Below, piece by piece: positions 1-8,158 of a stretch of 64,000 nt of DNA; position 1 is the first letter of the stretch, and the number at the start of each line of letters is the position of its first letter. The translations under genes were made by a program, and so were the position numbers. The DNA comes from Halomarina halobia. GTDB taxonomy: Archaea; Halobacteriota; Halobacteria; Halobacteriales; Haloarculaceae. Below the pieces are notes generated by a model that made no database searches, was not told the DNA's origin, and saw nothing but the letters and a program-made list of their open reading frames with translations. Location: positions 2,418,001 through 2,482,000 of the forward strand of contig NZ_CP119992.1 of NCBI RefSeq assembly GCF_029338575.1. Reading direction: 5' to 3'.

Positions 1-103
1 CCCGGCCGCGTCTCTCGCGAGACGGCACGGTCGACGACTGGGGACGCGCGGCCCCGAACGACGTGAGAAACGAAGGTCACCGATCGAGCCACGGACCGCC
101 GGT

Positions 104-538
104 TCACTCGATCGGTTCCGTCGCGGCGAACTCGCGCCAGTAGCTGAGTATCCAGAACGACAGTCCGGTGGTGACCAGGCCGGCGGCGACGAAGTAGAGC
201 AGGAGTTGTGACCCGAACACGCGGTCCGGCCGGGTGGCGGCGTGGACGAGACCCTCCCCACTCAGCGTCGTGACCAGGAAGCTGAGTAGCCCGGTGCCGA
301 CCGATCCGAGGAGGACCGTCTTCCCGTCGGTCTCGCCGCCGTCTAACGCGAAGACCGCCCCCACGAAGCCGATCGCCATCGCGAGGACGTAGAGCGGGAA
401 CCGTCCGCTCAACCCCGTCGTCTGGCCCGACACCAGCGATAGCAACCCCACGAAACTGGCGGTGAGCACCAGCGTCGAGAGGGCCACGAGCAGTATCGCG
501 CGACCGAGGTGCGAGGGGTACCGCGCGAGCAGTAGCAT
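104..538 (-). CDS. Four-helix membrane protein, unknown function
   Basis: A 144-residue hydrophobic protein. Four membrane segments are visible at about residues 13-37, 47-66, 72-93 and 108-132, with a short charged loop (GGETDGK) between the second and third and an acidic C-terminal tail. There are no catalytic motifs. It begins with ATG at 538 and is transcribed away from the ATPase gene that follows. I recognise only a typical haloarchaeal small membrane protein and assign no function. Confidence 0.7.
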   Translation of the reverse strand: MLLLARYPSHLGRAILLVALSTLVLTASFVGLLSLVSGQTTGLSGRFPLYVLAMAIGFVGAVFALDGGETDGKTVLLGSVGTGLLSFLVTTLSGEGLVHAATRPDRVFGSQLLLYFVAAGLVTTGLSFWILSYWREFAATEPIE

Positions 539-736
539 GTATACCGTCTGGTCACACGTGACGAAATAGCTACTGGTCGGTTCGAAAGAACGTACGATGC
601 CCTCACAGGCGTCGGAAGAGCGGATCGAGGGGCGTATCCGAGTTCGTCAGGGACATCACAGCGAGATTTACAATATATCGATGAGTGTCCTCTGGCAGAG
701 AACTTATGGTCGCTCCCGCGAATGTGTCGAGAAGCG

Positions 737-1927
737 ATGGCCGACGTTCCCGAAACGATCTCCGTGACGACGGACGGGTTGGAGCTCCCGGTAGCCGAGC
801 TGCTCACCGGTCGCGGGTTCATCACCGGAAAGTCGGGGAGTGGCAAGTCGAACACGGCCAGCGTCATCGCCGAGAGACTGCTCGAGTACAACGTTCCGCT
901 CCTCGTCGTCGATACCGACGGCGAGTACTACGGACTCAAGGAGCAGTTCGAGTTGCTGCACGTCGGCGGTGACGGGGAGTGTGACGTCCGGGTGGGACCC
1001 GAGCACGCGGAGGCGCTCGCGGACCTGGCGCTCACCGAGAACGTGCCGGTGATCCTCGACGTCTCCGGGTACCTCGATCGCGACGAGGCACGCTCGCTCG
1101 TCGAGGGCGTCGTCCGGACGCTGTTCCTCATGGAGAAGACGCGCAAGAAGCCGTTCCTCCTCCTGGTCGAGGAGATGCACGAGTATCTCCCCGAGTCCGG
1201 CAGTCTCGACGATCTCGGGGAGGTCCTCATTCAGGTCGCGAAACGCGGTCGGAAACGCGGACTCGGGATCTGCGGCATGTCGCAGCGACCCGCGGCGGTC
1301 GACAAGGACTACATCACGCAGTGTGACTGGCTGGTCTGGCACCGGTTGACGTGGGAGAACGACACCCGCGTCGTCGCACGGATCGTGGACGCCGAGTCGG
1401 CCGAGTCGGTCGAGGAACTCGCCGACGGGGAAGCGATCCTGATGACGGACTGGGACGAACGGGTTCGGCGGGTCCAGTTCCAACGGAAGCAGACGTTCGA
1501 CGCCGGGGCGACGCCGGGGCTGGAGGGGTACGAGCGTCCGGACCTGAAGTCGATCGAGTCGGCGTTGCTGGACCGGTTCGAGACCGCCGGCGAGCGGAAC
1601 GATAGCGAGCGAACGGTCGCCACGGAGGACGCGCCCGCGGCGAAGGACGGACGCATCGAGGAACGGGAGGACGGGGTCGGTCAGCTACGCACGGGGGAGC
1701 GACGACCCCGCGAAGCCGACCCCGATCGTCCAGCGTCAGAGAGGACGAGGACGGTGTCCGCGGCCGCGCGTGAGGATCCCGTCCAGGAGTTCGGTGAACT
1801 GATGGCCTACGGCCTTCGTTTGCTCGCTCGATCGGTACGGCGCGGCGGTGGACGCGTTCAGCGCCGTCTCGGCACGCCGTTCACGTCCGAGACGGACGCC
1901 ACGGACGTGAACGGTCAGTCGGAGTGA
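737..1927 (+). CDS. HerA/DUF87-type ATPase
   Basis: A P-loop ATPase of the HerA/FtsK-like (DUF87) class. Walker A GKSGSGKSN is at residues 31-39, followed by a DTDGEYYG segment, Walker B FLLLVEE at about 140-146, and a sensor-like stretch (AKRGRKRGLG.. SQRP) near 166-184. Such proteins are ring motors that move DNA or proteins; the substrate here is unknown. An ATG at 722 is in frame, but MADVPE at 737 is the better start because it directly precedes the conserved domain. The last ~120 residues are low-complexity and acidic, ending in an Arg-rich amphipathic segment. The stop overlaps the start of the next (decayed) gene by 4 bases, so the two were once translationally coupled. Confidence 0.85.
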   Translation: MADVPETISVTTDGLELPVAELLTGRGFITGKSGSGKSNTASVIAERLLEYNVPLLVVDTDGEYYGLKEQFELLHVGGDGECDVRVGPEHAEALADLALTENVPVILDVSGYLDRDEARSLVEGVVRTLFLMEKTRKKPFLLLVEEMHEYLPESGSLDDLGEVLIQVAKRGRKRGLGICGMSQRPAAVDKDYITQCDWLVWHRLTWENDTRVVARIVDAESAESVEELADGEAILMTDWDERVRRVQFQRKQTFDAGATPGLEGYERPDLKSIESALLDRFETAGERNDSERTVATEDAPAAKDGRIEEREDGVGQLRTGERRPREADPDRPASERTRTVSAAAREDPVQEFGELMAYGLRLLARSVRRGGGRVQRRLGTPFTSETDATDVNGQSE

Positions 1928-2646
1928 CGGATCGGACGAGCCTCGCGCTGTTCGTCGCGGCGGCGACGATCGGGACGGTCTGCGGCAGCCTCGTCGCCTA
2001 CGGCGCGGGGCGTGCGGGCGAGGAGGCGCTCGACCGTTACGGCCGCTATCTGCGCATCTCGGCGCGGGATCCCGACCGCGGACGGCGCTGGTTCCGCCGT
2101 TACGGCTCCGGCGCGGTCTGCTGAGGTCGACTCCTCCCCGTGCTCCGCTCGGTCGTCTCGATCCCCGCGAGCGTCGCCGGGATGGACTCGACGCGCTTTG
2201 CGCTCTACACGGCCGTCGGCACGGTCGCGTTCAACGCAGCGGTCGCCGGACTCGTCTACGCCGGCGAGGAACGTTCGATCTACGCGGTCGCCATCGAGAC
2301 CGTCACGGTCGCGCCGCTCCTCTCGATCCTCGGCCTCCTCGGTATCGTCGCCCCGCTCGGCCTCGGACGGGTCGGAGGGCGGCTGTACTTGACGTTCACC
2401 AGCGACTTCGTGGAAGAGCCGAGTGAGAGGGGGCGGGGCGGATCAGTCCGTCTCGTCGAACGGCGAGCGGGCGCTCTCGGGTTCGTCCCCCGGGCGCGCG
2501 ATGAGGTTCTCGCGTCCGATGCTTATCTTGCGGACCTCCCCGTTCTCCTCCATCCGGGAGAGCAGGCGGCTGACCTTCGACTTCGACCAGTCGGTGTTGT
2601 CGACGATGTCCGCCTGGCGGAGTCGCCCGCCGTTCTCGTCGAGTAG
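1924..2646 (+). pseudogene. Decayed DedA/SNARE-associated membrane protein with in-frame TGA
   Basis: Translation from GTG 1924 gives a DedA (VTT-domain) protein lacking its first ~50 residues: it begins at the second membrane helix and runs through RYGRYLRIS and WFRRYGSGAVC. A TGA at 2122-2124 then interrupts the frame, which continues without shift as GRLLPVLRSVVSIPAS and two more helices. DedA proteins have V-F/W-G-R at this site, so the TGA replaces what is most simply read as a TGG Trp codon. The homologous part ends near 2440; the frame then runs on to 2646, antisense to the next gene. The missing N-terminus plus the stop indicate a pseudogene; recoding of UGA is possible but unlikely. 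Confidence 0.75.
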
Positions 2647-3915
2647 TCGCATGATCCGATCCTCGTTGGTCAGCGGCTCCGGCACCGCCTCGGCTTCGCC
2701 GGCACCGTCGGCCGCCTCGGCGGTCGCGGCCCCGCCGGCAGGGCCGCTCCGGCGGGAGGCCCACAGCGCGGCGACCGCGACGAGTATCAGGTACGCACCG
2801 GCCACCCCCGCGTACAGCGGTACCTGCTCGCCGGTCGGCTGGAGGAAACTCTTCAGGCCGCTCGGGGGGTTGGGGTCGGTCCCCGCCTTGATCTCGTCCC
2901 CGTCGCTCACCCCGTCGCCGTCGGTGTCGGGGTTGGTCGGGTCGGTCCCGTGTTTCTTCACCTCGGCCCCGTCCGAGAGGCCGTCGCCGTCGGTGTCGGC
3001 CTTGGTCGGACTCGTCTCGTATTCGTTCACCTCCTGGCCGTCGGTGAGGCCGTCGCCGTCGGTGTCGGGGTTGGTCGGATCGGTCCCGTGGACCTTGACC
3101 TCCTGACCGTCGGTGAGGCCGTCGCCGTCCGAGTCGGGGTTGGTCGGGTCGGTGTCGTGCTTCCGGACCTCGGCCCCGTCCCCGAGGCTGTCGTCGTCCG
3201 TGTCCGGTTCGGTGGGGTCGGTTCCGTGCTTCGTGACCTCGACGCCGTCGGACAGTCCGTCGCCGTCGGTGTCCTTCTTCGTCGGGTTCGTCCCGTGGTC
3301 GTTCACCTCAGCCCCGTCCGAGAGGTCGTCGCCGTCGGTGTCGGGGTTGGTCGGGTCGGTCCCGTGAACGTTCACCTCCTGGCCGTCGGTGAGGCCGTCG
3401 CCGTCGGTGTCCTTCGCGAGGGGATCGGTTCCGATCTCGACCTCGTTACGGTTGCTCAGCCCGTCGCCGTCGAAGTCGCCGTTGGGGGTGAGCACGTGCA
3501 CGTCCGCACTGACGCGGTCGATTCGATCCCCGTCGCCGTCGGTGAGGACGACGCGGACGGTCTGCTCGCCGCCGAGGTCGGATGGCCACTGCTCGAAGGT
3601 GAACGACTTGGTCTGGTTGCCGCTCCCGTCCACCGGCTGGCAGGACAGCTCGCGGAAGTCGTCGCCGCTGCCCGCCTCCACGCACACCTGGTAGTCGCCG
3701 GACCCGGTCGAAACCTCCGCGTCGAGGCTGTGTGATTGCCACTGGGTCAGGTACGTCACGCCGTCGTTGGTGGTGACGAGCCCTTCACCCGCGTAGCTGA
3801 CGTTCCCGATACTCGCGGACTGCGCCGCGATCGGCACCGCGCCGACCGCGCAGACGAGTAGAACGGCGAGTACAACCGCGACGCGGTTTAATATAGTGGT
3901 CCGGGGACTTGACAT
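2443..3915 (-). CDS. Surface protein with thrombospondin type 3 repeats, one TM helix and cytoplasmic winged helix
   Basis: About 490 residues from ATG 3915; upstream in-frame starts would only add a basic, non-homologous extension. Order: signal peptide (~1-32), a beta-rich domain (~35-145), nine Ca-binding DxDxDGLxD repeats (~145-350), a membrane helix (~367-388), an Ala/Glu linker and a C-terminal winged helix (~420-480) whose recognition helix reads DWSKSKVSRLLSRM. The seven central repeats have a strict 23-residue (69-bp) period. The layout suggests an exported calcium-dependent rod tethered to a cytoplasmic MarR/IclR-like DNA-binding domain, a possible one-component sensor. The domains are visible; the signalling role is inference. 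It is convergent with the decayed DedA gene. Confidence 0.85.
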   Translation of the reverse strand: MSSPRTTILNRVAVVLAVLLVCAVGAVPIAAQSASIGNVSYAGEGLVTTNDGVTYLTQWQSHSLDAEVSTGSGDYQVCVEAGSGDDFRELSCQPVDGSGNQTKSFTFEQWPSDLGGEQTVRVVLTDGDGDRIDRVSADVHVLTPNGDFDGDGLSNRNEVEIGTDPLAKDTDGDGLTDGQEVNVHGTDPTNPDTDGDDLSDGAEVNDHGTNPTKKDTDGDGLSDGVEVTKHGTDPTEPDTDDDSLGDGAEVRKHDTDPTNPDSDGDGLTDGQEVKVHGTDPTNPDTDGDGLTDGQEVNEYETSPTKADTDGDGLSDGAEVKKHGTDPTNPDTDGDGVSDGDEIKAGTDPNPPSGLKSFLQPTGEQVPLYAGVAGAYLILVAVAALWASRRSGPAGGAATAEAADGAGEAEAVPEPLTNEDRIMRLLDENGGRLRQADIVDNTDWSKSKVSRLLSRMEENGEVRKISIGRENLIARPGDEPESARSPFDETD

Positions 3916-4126
3916 TGTGTGCGCCGTAATGTACCCCTTATCGCCGCACAACATAGCCTTTTTTCGTTTCTTTATGTGAATGTGAGATGGTGTGCCGGTT
4001 ACGTACAAGTCGCCTAACCACCGGTCGTCGCCGTGAAACAGTCTGCAACAATGTCTGTCTCACCCTCGAAACGGTGGGACGACTCCACCGCTTTATTCCC
4101 CCTGGCGGCTTCAGGAGGAAGTGCAC

Positions 4127-4438
4127 ATGAAGTCGAACACACGGAAGGTCCTGGCCGCGCTGCTCGTGGCCGGTCTGCTCGTCATCGCCGGCTGCGCGGG
4201 CCCGGGCGGTGGTAACAACACGACCGAGAACGAGACCGACAACGCCACGATCGGCGACGACAACGAGACGGGCATGAACGAGTCTGAGAACGACACGTTC
4301 GGCGAGGACAACGAGACGCTCGGGAATGACACGAACATGACCGAGAACGACACGAACATGACCGAGAACGACACGAACATGACCGAGAACGACACGTTCG
4401 GCGAGAACAACACTTCGGAGAACGACTCCGAGTTCTAG
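4127..4438 (+). CDS. Small sequon-rich lipoprotein
   Basis: A 103-residue protein. ATG 4127 is chosen over GTG 4121 because a strong ribosome-binding site AGGAGG (4113-4118) lies 8 bases ahead. The N-terminus is basic, then hydrophobic, then a lipobox VIAGC (Cys about residue 23), so it should be lipid-anchored. The mature part is almost only Asn, Glu, Asp, Thr and Gly and holds about 18 N-x-S/T sequons, including three tandem NDTNMTE units (21-bp repeats). There is no folded domain. It is probably a heavily N-glycosylated disordered surface lipoprotein; function unknown. Confidence 0.8.
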   Translation: MKSNTRKVLAALLVAGLLVIAGCAGPGGGNNTTENETDNATIGDDNETGMNESENDTFGEDNETLGNDTNMTENDTNMTENDTNMTENDTFGENNTSENDSEF

Positions 4439-4458
4439 GTTCGGTCGATCGACGTACC

Positions 4459-4472
4459 ACGGTTTTTTTTAT
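4459..4472 (+). terminator. T-tract terminator after the lipoprotein gene
   Basis: Eight consecutive T residues (4463-4470) lie 25 bases after the stop of the lipoprotein gene in very GC-rich DNA, the usual form of an archaeal intrinsic terminator. Confidence 0.6.
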
Positions 4473-4561
4473 CGGGCGCTAGGGGCCGAGCGGCGGCGAT
4501 AGCGGCGTCGTCACGCGCGGCGTCGCCGCGTCGCTTCGTCCTCCATCCGCCCGATTCTCGA

Positions 4562-5227
4562 TCACTCCCCCCGAGCCAGCCGCGCCGCGGTCCGCTGGGG
4601 TAAGCCTGCGGCCGCGACGTCGGCCCGCACGCGCTCCACGTCGTAGGCCACGCGGCGCTGTTCGACCGACGGCGTGTTGGGGTCGAGGACGGCGTAGGCG
4701 GCCCGGGGGTCGCCGTCGCGCGGCTGGCCGACGCTCCCCGGGTTGACGACGAGCGTACCCTCGACGCGCTCGTCGTGCTGGACGTGCGTGTGACCGAGCA
4801 CCAGGGCGCGCTCGTCGCCGAGGAGGGGGGCGAGCGCCTCGAACTCCCGGGGGTAGACGTACCGATCGCGCTCCGCCGGGTGGCTGTGGACCAGGCGCAC
4901 GCGCCCGTCGCAGCAGGTGGTCTCCTCGGGGAGCCCCGCGAGCCACGCGCGCTGCTCGTCGTCGAGGCGCTCTCGGGCGTGGCGGAGCCCCTCGTAGGCC
5001 ATCTCGTTGTGTCGGTACGCCTCCGGCGTCGCCACCGCGCGGTCGTGGTTACCCTGCACGACGTGCGCCGCGGCGTCCCGGACGCGCTCTACGCACTCGA
5101 CGGGGTGGGGACCGTAGCCGACGACGTCGCCGACGCAGACCACCGCGTCGACCGGCGGCATGGCAGCGAGGACCGCCTCCAGGGCGACCGCGTTCGCGTG
5201 GACGTCGGAGATGACGCCGATCTCCAT
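4562..5227 (-). CDS. Calcineurin-like metallophosphoesterase
   Basis: 221 residues with all metal-binding blocks of the YfcE/MJ0936-like phosphoesterase superfamily: DVH (Asp8, His10), GDVVGYGP (Asp34), GNHD (59-62), VHSHP near 113 and GHTH near 143. It should be a soluble two-metal phosphodiesterase; the substrate cannot be told. It is a single gene transcribed away from the tRNA-Ser region. A second, shorter member of the superfamily lies at 21.07 kb. Confidence 0.88.
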   Translation of the reverse strand: MEIGVISDVHANAVALEAVLAAMPPVDAVVCVGDVVGYGPHPVECVERVRDAAAHVVQGNHDRAVATPEAYRHNEMAYEGLRHARERLDDEQRAWLAGLPEETTCCDGRVRLVHSHPAERDRYVYPREFEALAPLLGDERALVLGHTHVQHDERVEGTLVVNPGSVGQPRDGDPRAAYAVLDPNTPSVEQRRVAYDVERVRADVAAAGLPQRTAARLARGE

Positions 5228-5555
5228 ACTCGACGTGCGGCCGCGCGACCCTTCAGTGTGGCGCGGCCGACGTTCCCCGGGCGGTCGCCGAACGGACGCT
5301 CACCCCCGACGCGATCGACTGCCGGTCGTTACCACGAGGAGAACGGTACGCCGGGCGTGAGACCGCCGAGTAGCACGCGGTCGGGGACCCCTCCGCCGTC
5401 GACGAGACCGACACCGTCACGTCTGCGACGGCGCGCCATCGCGCGCCTCGTCGGTGTCCGTGGCGCAACGCTAATTCGTGGCGCGTTTATCGCTGTCGAA
5501 CGACACTGTCCGGAACCGAAACCGACTAAAGGCGCGGCGAGGTAGTGACTCGCGA
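5228..5555. other. Intergenic stretch before tRNA-Ser
   Basis: 328 bases without a supported gene. Open frames on both strands are Arg- or Ser-rich and show no family features. An A/T-rich ACTAAAGG (5523-5530), about 28 bases ahead of the tRNA, is a plausible TATA element for the tRNA gene. Confidence 0.5.
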
Positions 5556-5640
5556 GCCGAGGTAGCCTAGCCCGGCCAAGGCGGCAGATTCGAAATCTGC
5601 TGTCCGCAAGGACTCGAGAGTTCAAATCTCTCCCTCGGCG
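5556..5640 (+). tRNA. tRNA-Ser (anticodon CGA)
   Basis: A class II tRNA of 85 nt. Acceptor arms GCCGAGG (5556-5562) and CCTCGGC (5633-5639) pair fully, with discriminator G at 5640 as expected for serine. The anticodon stem GCAGA/TCTGC encloses loop TTCGAAA, giving anticodon CGA (reads UCG). A long variable arm (TGTCCGCAAGGACTC) and T arm GAGAG-TTCAAAT-CTCTC follow. CCA is not encoded and there is no intron. The accessory patch begins directly downstream. Confidence 0.96.
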
Positions 5641-5656
5641 CTTCTATCGAGACGAC

Positions 5657-5933
5657 GTGACGGTGCCGCCGGCGCGGCAGTGCACGCTTCCCACATGCAA
5701 GCGTGAGGCGACGGAGCCGGCGCGACGGCTCGCTGTGCGAGGCACACCTCAGTGGCCTTACCGACGGGGAGGACGCCGAGATGGACGCCTGCCCGCATGA
5801 GCACGAAAATCGGGTCGACGTGTGCGAGGTTTCGGACGCCGATCGCGCGGCGATGCTTCGCGAGTATTTGGAGGCGTTCGTCGACGAGATCGACGACGAG
5901 ATAGACCCCGACCGGGCCGTCCGGACGTTCTGA
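5657..5933 (+). pseudogene. Possible frameshifted small zinc-finger gene
   Basis: Immediately after tRNA-Ser one frame from GTG 5657 reads CTLPTCKREATEP (Cys-x4-Cys), while a second frame entering near 5716-5726 reads DGSLCEAHL (Cys-x2-His) and goes on as an acidic ~60-residue tail to the stop at 5933. Removing one base would join them into a C-x4-C/C-x2-H zinc finger like many haloarchaeal small zinc-finger proteins. As it stands the gene is broken or mis-sequenced. The two Cys motifs are seen; the joining is inference. Confidence 0.35.
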
Positions 5934-5951
5934 CGCGCAACGCGGTGCCCG

Positions 5952-6371
5952 TCACTGACGGGATGTCGTGCACTGGTCGAACGGGAGGCTAATCACGATT
6001 TCTTCGTACGGGAAGCGCGGGCGCTTTGCCCGACCCGCTTGCTCGAACTGGATCAGTCCGAGGCGGGCGAGTTCGCTCAGTTCCTCGTGCACGTTCTTCA
6101 CGTCGCGCTCGACGAGGCGGGCCGTCTCTCGGATGCTCCCCGGTTCGGCGTCCGCAATCGTCTCAAGCAATTGTATCGTCCGCGGGGTGAACGTCTCAAA
6201 GAGCAACTCGACGCTCGGGAGCGAGAACGTGTCACGAGTCTCGATCGAGTCGCCGCGCTCAAGTCGTTCGATCGCCTCACGGCCAGCACGATAAAACTCC
6301 CCGTCACTATCGACGGTGACGAGGAGCGTCCGCGAAGTCGGACCCCCATCGAATGCGTCCATCATGGTCAT
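5952..6371 (-). CDS. Winged-helix DNA-binding protein (HVO_A0114-like)
   Basis: 139 residues from ATG 6371 (MTMMDAF). The C-terminal half is a winged helix (SIRETARLVERDVKNVHEELSEL... LGLIQFE), matching the archaeal HVO_A0114-type putative transcription regulators; the N-terminal half (SDGEFYRAGREAIERLERGD) is the small strand-helix part usual for this family. It is divergent from and paralogous to the regulator at 6644. Autoregulation through the shared 272-bp intergenic region is likely. I infer DNA binding from the fold; the target is unknown. Confidence 0.75.
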   Translation of the reverse strand: MTMMDAFDGGPTSRTLLVTVDSDGEFYRAGREAIERLERGDSIETRDTFSLPSVELLFETFTPRTIQLLETIADAEPGSIRETARLVERDVKNVHEELSELARLGLIQFEQAGRAKRPRFPYEEIVISLPFDQCTTSRQ

Positions 6372-6484
6372 GGTTGTGGTATCACCTGTGTGTTGTATGG
6401 GGCCTCCCAGACGCTCAAGACGTTTCTCCTTTCCTGATAGACCGTCGCCGCGCCGCCCGCCAAACACCGTTCCAGACTGAATGG

Positions 6485-6504
6485 GTTAGCACACCGTCAC
6501 GGTG
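6485..6504. promoter_or_regulatory. Operator-like GTTAGCAC plus CACCGTCACGGTG palindrome
   Basis: Between the divergent regulator genes a GTTAGCAC half-site (6485-6492) runs directly into a perfect 13-bp inverted repeat CACCGT-C-ACGGTG (6492-6504). The same half-site occurs as a full palindrome at 7070-7085 before the wHTH-PIN pair, so it is a good candidate binding site for one of the local regulators. Confidence 0.45.
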
Positions 6505-6643
6505 CAGTCGTGTGATTTCTGCAGAAGCGTGGTGTGCGAGGGGGGAGGTACGCTCGCGTAGTTCGGTACGCGGCAGTACAAGCCGTGACGGCATGGAATA
6601 ATGACGCTTCGGGGCCGATTCATGGCCGAGGTCGACGCCCACC

Positions 6644-7036
6644 ATGACCGAAAACACGCTCAAAATCACGCTCAAACAGCGTGACGACCACCGCGATGCA
6701 GCCGGCGAGCGACTCCGCCGCGCCGAAGCTGGCGAGACTGGCGAGGCGATCGAACAGGACGTCCGTTTCATCCTGAACTTCGAAGCGTTCGACGACATCG
6801 ACCGCCTCATGCGCACGTCGAATCTCGAACTCATCGAGGCGATCGTCTCTCAGCGCCCCGAGAGCATCCGTCAGGCGGCAGCGACCGTCGACCGCGAGTA
6901 CCGTGAGGTACATCAGAATCTGGCCGAACTTGAATCGTTAGGCGTTATCGAGTTCGAAACGAGCGGCCAGCAGAAGCGACCGATCCTCCGGGGAGGGGCA
7001 GAGTCTATCGAGTTCTCGATTCGACTCCCCGGTTAG
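6644..7036 (+). CDS. Winged-helix DNA-binding protein (HVO_A0114-like), paralogue
   Basis: 130 residues. The C-terminal segment (SIRQAAATVDREYREVHQNL... LGVIEFE) aligns without gaps with the divergent neighbour at 5952 (SIRETARLVERDVKNVHEEL... LGLIQFE), so the two are paralogues. The N-terminus (residues 1-45) is a charged helix (LKITLKQRDDHRDAAGERL) rather than the DSDGEFYRAG part of its partner. It is likely a transcription regulator. Confidence 0.75.
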   Translation: MTENTLKITLKQRDDHRDAAGERLRRAEAGETGEAIEQDVRFILNFEAFDDIDRLMRTSNLELIEAIVSQRPESIRQAAATVDREYREVHQNLAELESLGVIEFETSGQQKRPILRGGAESIEFSIRLPG

Positions 7037-7069
7037 CTTCCTCCGTGACCGACTGACTGACCGGGACGT

Positions 7070-7085
7070 GTTAGCACGTGCTAAC
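7070..7085. promoter_or_regulatory. 16-bp perfect palindrome upstream of wHTH-PIN operon
   Basis: GTTAGCACGTGCTAAC is a perfect inverted repeat. It lies 66 bases before the wHTH start, and the half-site TTAGCACG recurs at 7106-7113, next to the probable basal promoter (CCCTTTTAGC). The arrangement resembles an autoregulated toxin-antitoxin operator. Confidence 0.6.
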
Positions 7086-7151
7086 TGGATATGGCGCTAC
7101 CCTTTTAGCACGAGACAACAGGTCTATGCACCCCGGTCTCGAAGGGAGCGT

Positions 7152-7541
7152 ATGAGCGAACGGGCGCGAGATAACAGCGGCAAGTTCGTCGAGACGCTTA
7201 CTCCCGAGCGCGTCCTTGCGGTGATGAACGAGGTAGACGCCCCGATCGTTACCGCTCGGGACGTTGCCGACGCGCTCGACTGCACTCCCGAAGGGGCGAC
7301 AAAGAAGCTCAAGCAGCTTCGTGACCAGGGCCGAGTCGCCCGGCGGAAGGTCGGCGGGCGCGCCGTCGTATGGTGGCTCACGGACCGGGAGCGGACGCTC
7401 GACACCACGGGTGACCATGACTCCGAAGCCCCGTTCTTCGCTGAAGAGCCGTTCGACGAGGAAGAGGGCGAGCCGATCGACGTCGCGGACACCGACGAGC
7501 TCCTCGGGGATGCGATCGCCGCCGAGACCGAGACCGAGTGA
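7152..7541 (+). CDS. Winged-helix antitoxin-like protein
   Basis: 129 residues from ATG 7152; an upstream in-frame start at 7068 lies in the operator region and adds non-conserved residues. A winged helix (~15-80) reads PERVLAVMNEVDAPIVTARD... EGATKKLKQLRDQG.. RRKVGGRAVVWW. The tail is very acidic. The stop is 3 bases before the PIN gene, so the two are co-transcribed. A wHTH protein followed by a PIN ribonuclease is a recurrent haloarchaeal toxin-antitoxin layout, and I infer that this is the antitoxin and the repressor of its own promoter. Confidence 0.75.
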   Translation: MSERARDNSGKFVETLTPERVLAVMNEVDAPIVTARDVADALDCTPEGATKKLKQLRDQGRVARRKVGGRAVVWWLTDRERTLDTTGDHDSEAPFFAEEPFDEEEGEPIDVADTDELLGDAIAAETETE

Positions 7542-7544
7542 AGC

Positions 7545-8015
7545 GTGTCGAGCGACTTCCCCCGATTCGTCCCGACCGACAGCGTCGACGGGCGCGTGCC
7601 GCTCTTTGTCGATACCAACGCCATCGTCGCACACCAGTACGAGGGCGCGTCACGCCACGAGGAAATTCGGCCGGTGATCCAGGCGATCGGGGCGAATGAC
7701 CTCCCGTACTACCCGCTCGTCACGAATCAGTGCGTGCTCGACGAGGTCGTTTCCCTGCTTCTCTCACACGCAGGGACGCGAGTTGCCCACCAGGTCACCG
7801 ATCGGATACTCGAGACCGACACCTTCCGCATCCTCGACGTCGAGCCGTCGCTCGCCGAGCGGGCTGTCGAGCAGTTCCGACAGTACGACGACCAAGCGAT
7901 CTCCCTCACGGACCACGTGATCGGCGTGCAGGCGCGGGACTACGGCATCGATCACATCCTCACCTATGACGGCGGGTTTCGGGCACTCGGGTTCACCGCC
8001 CTCCCGAGAGAGTGA
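7545..8015 (+). CDS. PIN-domain ribonuclease, VapC-like toxin
   Basis: 156 residues from GTG 7545. PIN acidic residues are in place: FVDTNAIV (Asp23), DEVV (Glu67), LTDH (Asp123) and YDGGF (Asp142). These build the metal-dependent RNase site of VapC-type toxins. It is preceded at 3 bases by the wHTH gene that probably neutralises it. Composition is a little lower in GC than the housekeeping genes, in keeping with an accessory patch. Confidence 0.82.
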   Translation: MSSDFPRFVPTDSVDGRVPLFVDTNAIVAHQYEGASRHEEIRPVIQAIGANDLPYYPLVTNQCVLDEVVSLLLSHAGTRVAHQVTDRILETDTFRILDVEPSLAERAVEQFRQYDDQAISLTDHVIGVQARDYGIDHILTYDGGFRALGFTALPRE

Positions 8016-8158
8016 TTCCGCCGTCTACCAGACGTCTACCCAGCGCGATCGAGAACGACGATGGACGGCCGCCTGTGAGAGCGCCTCGCCGTCGCGATCG
8101 TCGGTTCGGTGCGTCGCGGTGACGCGGGCCGACCGTCGAGTACAGGCGTACCGCGCTC

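Noticed and set aside
5556..8158. Second copy of the tRNA-Ser 3' end as an attachment site
   Set aside because: I read downstream to 8.2 kb and found no match longer than chance.
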